DNA from: an uncultured Chloroflexaceae bacterium
GTDB lineage: Bacteria; Chloroflexota; Chloroflexia; Chloroflexales; Chloroflexaceae
Length of the DNA: 10,906 nucleotides
Assembly (NCBI GenBank): GCA_937141995.1
Contig: CAKZQX010000499.1
Span: 1 to 10,906 of the forward strand
Direction of reading: 5' to 3'
Shown here piece by piece: positions 6,021-10,906 of this stretch. The notes under the pieces are model-generated. The model had not been told where the DNA came from. It saw only the letters and a program-made list of their open reading frames with translations, and made no database searches. Position numbers and translations under genes: made by a program. Numbering within the stretch: the first letter of the stretch is position 1; each line of letters opens with the position of its first letter.

Positions 6021-6048
6021 TTGAAATTTGAGCAAGAACTGGTATGAT
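6021..6048 (+). promoter_or_regulatory. Candidate sigma-70 promoter for sqdB
   Basis: TTGAAA at 6021-6026 and TATGAT at 6043-6048 are separated by 16 bp, both near consensus. This would start transcription around 6055 and give a leader of about 60 nt. The sqdB ribosome site GAGGAG follows at 6103-6108. It is the best promoter-like pair in the divergent spacer. Confidence 0.45.
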
Positions 6049-6093
6049 TGTTGGCCTATTCGGTAAGCACTATCGGTGTTTCTGGCAGTCTAA

Positions 6094-7278
<1,185 letters not shown>

Positions 7279-7282
7279 GGTA

Positions 7283-7364
7283 CATGCCCTATGCGGTAGG
7301 CGCTCAAATCAGGCGTTTGATCAGATGAAATGCAGATATTGCCTTCGCGTACATTGTGTCAGGA
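7283..7364 (-). repeat. Half copy of a family 2 element (inverted orientation)
   Basis: Beginning 5 nt after the sqdB stop, TATGCGGTAGGCGCTCAAAT and GGCGTTTGATCAGATGAAA, then GCCTTCGCG, follow the order of the outer left arm of the copy at 7564-7760 (TACGCGGT, GGCATGCAAACCGGGCATTT, CCGATGGAA, GGTTCGCC). The core and the other arm are missing where the next copy begins. It is probably an old element truncated by, or interrupted by, the neighbouring copy. Confidence 0.5.
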
Positions 7365-7558
7365 ACACAAGTTACGCAATCACTAAGTCGTCAGCGCATT
7401 GCGCCTCCGGCAGGGCGGAAGATTCCTTGCTTGTTCACACACCATTCATTTTGTAAATGGTGTGTGAATAAGCAAAAGAGCGTACCATGTAGCCGCAGGC
7501 GAATCGAGTTATTCATCCAAACAAACGCCTGGGTTGGAACCTATCGCGTAATACGTGT
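7365..7558 (+). mobile_element. Family 2 palindromic element, diverged copy (194 bp)
   Basis: The ends ACACAAGTTACGCAAT (7365-7380) and ATCGCGTAATACGTGT (7543-7558) pair at 12 of 16 positions. The left arm GCGCCTCCGGCAGGGCGGAA is nearly identical to the 4335-4552 copy, and the right arm has ACCATGTAGCCGCAGGCGAA. The core arms 7427-7446 and 7456-7475 pair at 19 of 20. The inner loop reads CATTTTGTAAATG after an extra CATT on one side, so the original was probably a 3-nt TGT loop with a later 4-bp duplication. No target duplication is clear. It is followed after 5 bp by the oppositely oriented copy at 7564-7760. Confidence 0.75.
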
Positions 7559-7563
7559 AAGTA

Positions 7564-7760
7564 ACAGGAGGTACGCGGTGGGCATGCAAACCGGGCATTT
7601 CACCCGATGGAAGCCGGGTTCGCCTGCGGCCGCATGGTCCTGTTTTCTTTTACACACCCATGGTTGCACGTTGTGCAACCATGGGTGTGTAAAAGGATGG
7701 ATTCTTCCACCCTGCCGGAGGCGGAATTATCTTCCGGGTCAGTGACCGCGTAACTCCTGT
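7564..7760 (-). mobile_element. Family 2 palindromic element, inverted orientation (197 bp)
   Basis: The ends ACAGGAGGTACGCGGT (7564-7579) and ACCGCGTAACTCCTGT (7745-7760) pair at 15 of 16. The right end is identical to that of the 4335-4552 copy. The flanks are AAGTA (7559-7563) and CAGTA (7761-7765), a 4 of 5 match to a target duplication. The arms are GGGCATGCAAACCGGGCATT and TTCGCCTGCGGCCGCATGGT on the left and CCTGCCGGAGGCGGAATT on the right. The perfect core hairpin has arms 7647-7669 and 7673-7695 (23 bp, inner ATGGTTGCAC) and loop GTT. It lies in the convergent sqdB/sqdX spacer. Confidence 0.82.
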
Positions 7761-7788
7761 CAGTAAGCAGCACATAGCACAAGGTTAG

Positions 7789-7821
7789 CGCCCTGACAGA
7801 TTTGCGTAGTCTGTCAGGGCG
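7789..7821. terminator. Stem-loop between convergent sqdB and sqdX, possible shared terminator
   Basis: CGCCCTGACAGA (7789-7800) pairs perfectly with TCTGTCAGGGCG (7810-7821) around a 9-nt loop. On the plus strand a T6 run follows only at 7837-7842, too far for a textbook intrinsic terminator. On the minus strand the stem lies 33 nt past the sqdX stop without a U-tract. Its place between two gene ends still favours a 3'-end role. Confidence 0.45.
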
Positions 7822-7853
7822 GCTGCCCTCCAGGTCTTTTTTAAGGCTATAGA

Positions 7854-9035
7854 TTACGAGCCATAATAACTCAGCGACTTGCGACGGCGCAGTTGCGTAC
7901 GCCAGAGCCGGATCGCCAGGTAGTAGTAGTCAATTAACTGATCCATTGTCGCTTCCCATGAGCGACTCTGTGCATGTTGTAACCCGTTCTCGGCCATCTC
8001 TTCGCGTAGCGCCGGGTTGTCGCGCAGGCGCTCTACCAGCGGGCCAAGCTGCTGCGGTTGATCGGGATCAAAGAAAAATCCGGTGACACCATCGGTAATC
8101 ACATCGGTGACACCACCTGCCCGTGCGGCAATAACCGGAATGCGGCAGGCCATTGCCTCCAGTGCAACCAGACCGAAGGTCTCCGTCGTCGAAGGAAAAA
8201 CAAATGCATCGGCGGCGCGATAGGCCGCTATCAGTTCATTACCGTAAAAATAACCGGGAAATACCGTAGATGTCCCGCGATAATGGTCGCGCAGACGCTC
8301 ATGGCTGGGTCCACCGCCGATCAGCGCCAGTCGCACGCCCGGCAGTCGGGCAATCGGGTCGCGCATATGCTCCAAGCCCTTCTCGGGCGAATGCCGACCA
8401 ACGTTAATCACCAGAAAGTCATCGGGGTGCCCGTTGGTCAACTGGTTACGCATCGCGGCCTCACGCGGGCCCGGACTAAAGCGCCGCGTGTCGATACCAC
8501 GCTTCCACCAGCGTACCCGGTTAAACCCACGATGCCGCAGTTCCATCTGCGCAACGGTGGAGGGACACAGATTGACGTGGGCCTGGTTATGCAGGGTGCG
8601 TAGATACCACCAGAAGAGAGGCTCGACCACAGTGTCGCCAACCAGTGGCCCGCTGTAGTAGCGCGCATAACGGGGAACATTGGTGTGGAACGACGCGACC
8701 ATCGGTACCCCCAACCGGCGGCCATACGAAAGCCCGAACGGTCCCAGGAAAAATGGATTAACCGTGTGGACCAGATCGGGCTGAAACTGCTGAATGCGCT
8801 CCCAGATGCGGCGGCGGGGAATATTGATCCGGATCTCCGGGTAGAAGGGTAGGGGGGGGCCGCCAACGCCGACAATCTCCGCACCGGCATATTCCTCGGG
8901 TGCGCCGGGTGGGCCAAACAGCAGTACCTTGTGACCTTTTTCGTGTAAACGCTGGAGCATCAGACAGAGAATACTGACAACACCATCGACTTTGGGTAAG
9001 AAGGTCTCGGTAAAAATAGCAACCTTCAGCGGCAT
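7854..9035 (-). CDS. sqdX: SqdX-like sulfoquinovosyltransferase (GT4 family)
   Basis: The protein is a GT-B, family 4 glycosyltransferase. The expected reaction is transfer of sulfoquinovose from UDP-sulfoquinovose to diacylglycerol at the membrane, giving SQDG. From the preferred start (MPLKVAIFTETFLPKVDG) it has 393 residues. The N-terminal domain has the SqdX/SQD2-like SFHTNVPRYARYYSG (115-129), VNLCPSTVAQMELRHRGF (154-171) and VRWWKRGIDTRRFSP (174-188). The C-terminal domain has VGRHSPEKGLE (212-222) and the E-x7-E donor motif TETFGLVALEAM, Glu285 and Glu293. An ATG at 9077 would add 14 residues (MARQCLLVPGKGSG) but has no good ribosome site. The ATG at 9035 has AGGA 6 nt ahead and matches the usual N-terminus of the family. 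A simple GT4 mannosyl- or glucosyltransferase is the alternative, but sqdB next door argues for SqdX. It is transcribed divergently from DUF58. Confidence 0.87.
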   Translation of the reverse strand: MPLKVAIFTETFLPKVDGVVSILCLMLQRLHEKGHKVLLFGPPGAPEEYAGAEIVGVGGPPLPFYPEIRINIPRRRIWERIQQFQPDLVHTVNPFFLGPFGLSYGRRLGVPMVASFHTNVPRYARYYSGPLVGDTVVEPLFWWYLRTLHNQAHVNLCPSTVAQMELRHRGFNRVRWWKRGIDTRRFSPGPREAAMRNQLTNGHPDDFLVINVGRHSPEKGLEHMRDPIARLPGVRLALIGGGPSHERLRDHYRGTSTVFPGYFYGNELIAAYRAADAFVFPSTTETFGLVALEAMACRIPVIAARAGGVTDVITDGVTGFFFDPDQPQQLGPLVERLRDNPALREEMAENGLQHAQSRSWEATMDQLIDYYYLAIRLWRTQLRRRKSLSYYGS

Positions 9036-9138
9036 ACCACTTCCTTTCCCTGGTACTAAAAGACACTGACGGGCCATTGCAAACCTGCCGACAGGAACAT
9101 ATGGTTCAACCGTTAGCGGAGGGGGCTTGTGCTGAACT

Positions 9139-9155
9139 ATACCATATTTTTGGTA
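9139..9155. promoter_or_regulatory. Small palindrome in the sqdX/DUF58 divergent spacer
   Basis: TACCATATTTTTGGTA is a 5-bp-arm inverted repeat (TACCA and TGGTA) in an AT-rich patch midway between the two divergent starts. It could be an operator or promoter region for either gene. No confident -35/-10 pair could be assigned. Confidence 0.25.
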
Positions 9156-9194
9156 CGCTGCGGATCGGGCATGCGGCCAGGAAAGCGGTAAATC

Positions 9195-10475
9195 ATGTCT
9201 CGATTTTTCAAACGAAACACGCGTGCCTTCAGCCTGCTACTGCTCATTGGGATTTGCTTCCTGGCGGCCCAGGGGAGTGGTATCCGGTTGTTCTCGCATC
9301 TCTTCTACATGCTGCTGGCCCTGCTGGTTCTCTCGTTTCTCTGGGCATGGAGCAACCTGCATGGCCTGGATGTCTGGCGGGAAACCTATGCCAACCGTGC
9401 CCATGTCGGGGAGTATGCGCGTGAACGGCTAACTCTGCGCAATCGCTGGTGGCTGCCCAAGCTTTGGATTGAGCTGCGTGATCATTCCGATCTGCCGCAG
9501 CATAGTACCGGCTTCGTTGCCTCGCTTGCCGGGCGAACGCGTCATCGCTGGACGGCGCGCACGCTCTGCACCCGGCGCGGATGGTTTCGCCTCGGCCCCG
9601 CTACGCTGATCACGGGCGATCCCTTTGATATCTTTCGTCTGGAGCGGCGGCTCAACCGTACCAGCGAGCTAGTTGTCTACCCCCAGACAATCGATCTGCC
9701 CCATTTTATGCTGCCCGATAATGCCCTTCCCGGTGGGCGGGTTATTCATGGGCGAACCTATCATGTTACGCCCAATGTTGCAACGATACGTGAGTATGCG
9801 CCCGGAGATAGTTTTAATCGCATCCACTGGCGTACAACCGCACGCACCAACCGCCTGATGGTCAAAGAGTTTGAAATGGACCCGACCGCCGATACCTACA
9901 TTGTCCTGGATATGCAGGAGCGCATTCAGGTGACGGATACGCGCGCTCCCGCTCATCGCGCTTCCCCCTACAACTTCGCCGTTGAGTCCACCGAGGAGTA
10001 CGCGGTGTTGGCGGCGGCCTCGCTGGGTCGCCACCTGCTGGCCCAGAATCGCGCCGTTGGGCTGATTGCCTGGGGCCGGCAGCGGGAAATACTCCCGGCC
10101 GAACGCGCGACGCGTCAACTCTTTAAGATGCTGGAAACCCTGGCCGCCTTGCGTGCCTACGGCACCCATCCCCTGGCTGAGGTTCTGATGGCCGAGAGTG
10201 TGCGCTTCCGGCGTAACAGCACGCTGCTGATCATTACTGCCGCGCCCGATGAACACTGGACTACTGCCCTGCAGCAACTAGTTTACCAGGGCGTGCGCGC
10301 CGTGGTGCTGCTGGTAGACGCACAGAGTTTTGGTGGGTGGCGTGACCCGGAGCCCGTTCTGGCGCGCCTGAGCGAACTGGGCGTGTTAACTTATCGCTGG
10401 CAGCAGGGGCAACCGCTGCCCGATGCGCTGCGCGCGCCGGTTATCATGGGGGGGCATGCACGCTCTCAAGTGTAG
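9195..10475 (+). CDS. DUF58 domain protein, membrane-anchored, vWA-like
   Basis: The 426-residue protein has two N-terminal membrane helices (about 11-27 and 33-52) and then a cytoplasmic or exposed beta-rich part with RGWFRLGPATLITGDPFDIF (128-147). The DUF58 signature is IREYAPGDSFNRIHWRTTAR (198-217), followed by LMVKEFEMDPTADTYIVLDM (221-240), the start of a vWA-like fold ending near VVLLVDAQ (370-377). Family members usually work with MoxR AAA ATPases and transglutaminase-like proteins in complex assembly or envelope functions. Neither partner is in the window, although one could lie beyond its right edge. The vWA-type MIDAS is reduced to VLDMQE (237-242), so metal binding is doubtful. 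The start has AGGAAAG at 9179-9185, 9 nt before ATG. The C-terminus runs into GGGGGGCATGCACG, a motif partly repeated at 10614-10622. Confidence 0.9.
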   Translation: MSRFFKRNTRAFSLLLLIGICFLAAQGSGIRLFSHLFYMLLALLVLSFLWAWSNLHGLDVWRETYANRAHVGEYARERLTLRNRWWLPKLWIELRDHSDLPQHSTGFVASLAGRTRHRWTARTLCTRRGWFRLGPATLITGDPFDIFRLERRLNRTSELVVYPQTIDLPHFMLPDNALPGGRVIHGRTYHVTPNVATIREYAPGDSFNRIHWRTTARTNRLMVKEFEMDPTADTYIVLDMQERIQVTDTRAPAHRASPYNFAVESTEEYAVLAAASLGRHLLAQNRAVGLIAWGRQREILPAERATRQLFKMLETLAALRAYGTHPLAEVLMAESVRFRRNSTLLIITAAPDEHWTTALQQLVYQGVRAVVLLVDAQSFGGWRDPEPVLARLSELGVLTYRWQQGQPLPDALRAPVIMGGHARSQV

Positions 10476-10751
10476 ACTTTTTCGCCGGATCGCATTGGAA
10501 TGCGGTCAGTGGGACCGGCAGCGGCTGCCGCTCCAGTGCAGTATTTTCCGCATTGGGACGGGCTGCGGACGCGCAGAAGCGCGTCCCTACCATAAAAAGC
10601 CTACCTGCGAGGGGCATGCACGGGCGTTTACCCATAGCTGATCCACACCGCATACGTTGCGCTATCCCTTCTCCATTCATCAAGCCGGTTCGACATACCA
10701 TAGCTATGCGTGGTATGCTACCTCCCGGAAATCGTTTTCCATTCGTATGTA
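10476..10751. other. Spacer after DUF58 with a stem-loop and a probable family 2 remnant
   Basis: GGACGCGC (10567-10574) and GCGCGTCC (10579-10586) form an 8-bp GC stem with loop AGAA, which could end DUF58 transcription, although only a weak A/T tract follows. GGCATGCACGGGCGTTTACCC near 10614-10634 resembles the outer arm of family 2 (GGCATGCAAACCGGGCGTTT) and is probably a fragment. No gene was identified in this stretch. Confidence 0.4.
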
Positions 10752-10906
10752 ACACGACGTACGCGGTCGGCATGCAAGCCGGCCGTTTTATGAGGCGGAA
10801 GTTCCATACTTGTTCACAAAAAATTTGCTCTGAGAGCAAATTTTTTGTGAACAAGATAGATCAAGCACCATGCTGCCGCAGGTGAATCAGGCTTTCATCG
10901 AATGAA
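10752..10906 (+). mobile_element. Family 2 palindromic element, right end beyond window
   Basis: The left end ACACGACGTACGCGGT (10752-10767) matches the intact 4335 end at 13 of 16. CGGCATGCAAGCCGGCCGTT and GAGGCGGAAG follow, with a deletion removing part of the left arm. The core is a perfect hairpin with arms 10809-10830 and 10834-10855 (22 bp, outer CTTGTTCACA, inner TTTGCTC) and loop TGA. The right arm CACCATGCTGCCGCAGGTGA and AGGCTTTCATCGAATGAA aligns closely with the right arm of the old copy at 4572-4615. The terminal repeat lies outside the window. Confidence 0.78.

Noticed and set aside
7356..7745. 129-residue reading frame over the sqdB/sqdX spacer, and similar frames over other repeats (for example 4190-4516, 10553-10885)
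   Set aside because: They run through the palindromic elements, have no ribosome binding site or domain, and their apparent similarity to one another comes from the repeat DNA.
9036..9077. Upstream ATG at 9077 as the sqdX start
   Set aside because: The extra 14 residues are unlike the family N-terminus, and the downstream ATG at 9035 has a well-spaced AGGA.

Overview
The window looks like chromosomal DNA from a Chloroflexus-type filamentous phototroph or a close relative in the Chloroflexota. This is inference: moderately high GC, a sulfolipid gene pair (sqdB and an SqdX-like glycosyltransferase), secreted Ig-like and DUF58 proteins of the kind common in that phylum, and intergenic spaces packed with palindromic repeats. 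No rRNA, tRNA, CRISPR array, transposase or phage gene was seen.

Layout. 1-528 is the 3' end of a secreted or surface Ig-like-domain protein. 797-1967 (+) is a two-gene unit: an iron-sulfur-free HhH-GPD (endonuclease III-like) protein and a four-helix membrane protein. 2362-4218 (-) is a GH15 glucoamylase/trehalase-type hydrolase. 4887-5420 (-) is a DUF2231 membrane protein. 6115-7278 (+) is UDP-sulfoquinovose synthase (sqdB), convergent with an SqdX-like sulfoquinovosyltransferase at 7854-9035 (-). Together these two cover the dedicated steps of sulfoquinovosyl diacylglycerol synthesis. 9195-10475 (+) is a DUF58 protein, divergent from sqdX.

The unusual part is the intergenic DNA. It holds two families of small non-coding mobile elements. 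Family 1 (577-753 and 4772-4883) has 16-bp terminal inverted repeats and a 10-bp target duplication (perfect in one copy, 8/10 in the other), with unrelated interiors. Family 2 is an approximately 195-220 bp element that is palindromic almost end to end. It has 16-bp ends of the type ACAGGAGTTACGCGGT, GC-rich imperfect arms and a central near-perfect or perfect hairpin of 20-23 bp per arm, usually with a 3-nt loop. Five full or nearly full copies (4335-4552, 5613-5811, 7365-7558, 7564-7760, 10752 to the window end), one older interrupted copy (4222-4644) and several fragments occur in under 11 kb. The central hairpin sequence differs in every copy, yet both arms change together.

One family 2 copy is inserted inside another with a 5-bp duplication. 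The older copy duplicated CATTTT, which includes the start codon of the GH15 gene, and now separates that gene from its ancestral upstream DNA. A family 1 copy sits exactly at the stop codon of the DUF2231 gene. Together these give sequence-level evidence for a mobile palindrome family that lands at gene edges and keeps its core symmetrical. No enzyme moving either family is encoded here, and I do not recognise either family as a named one.
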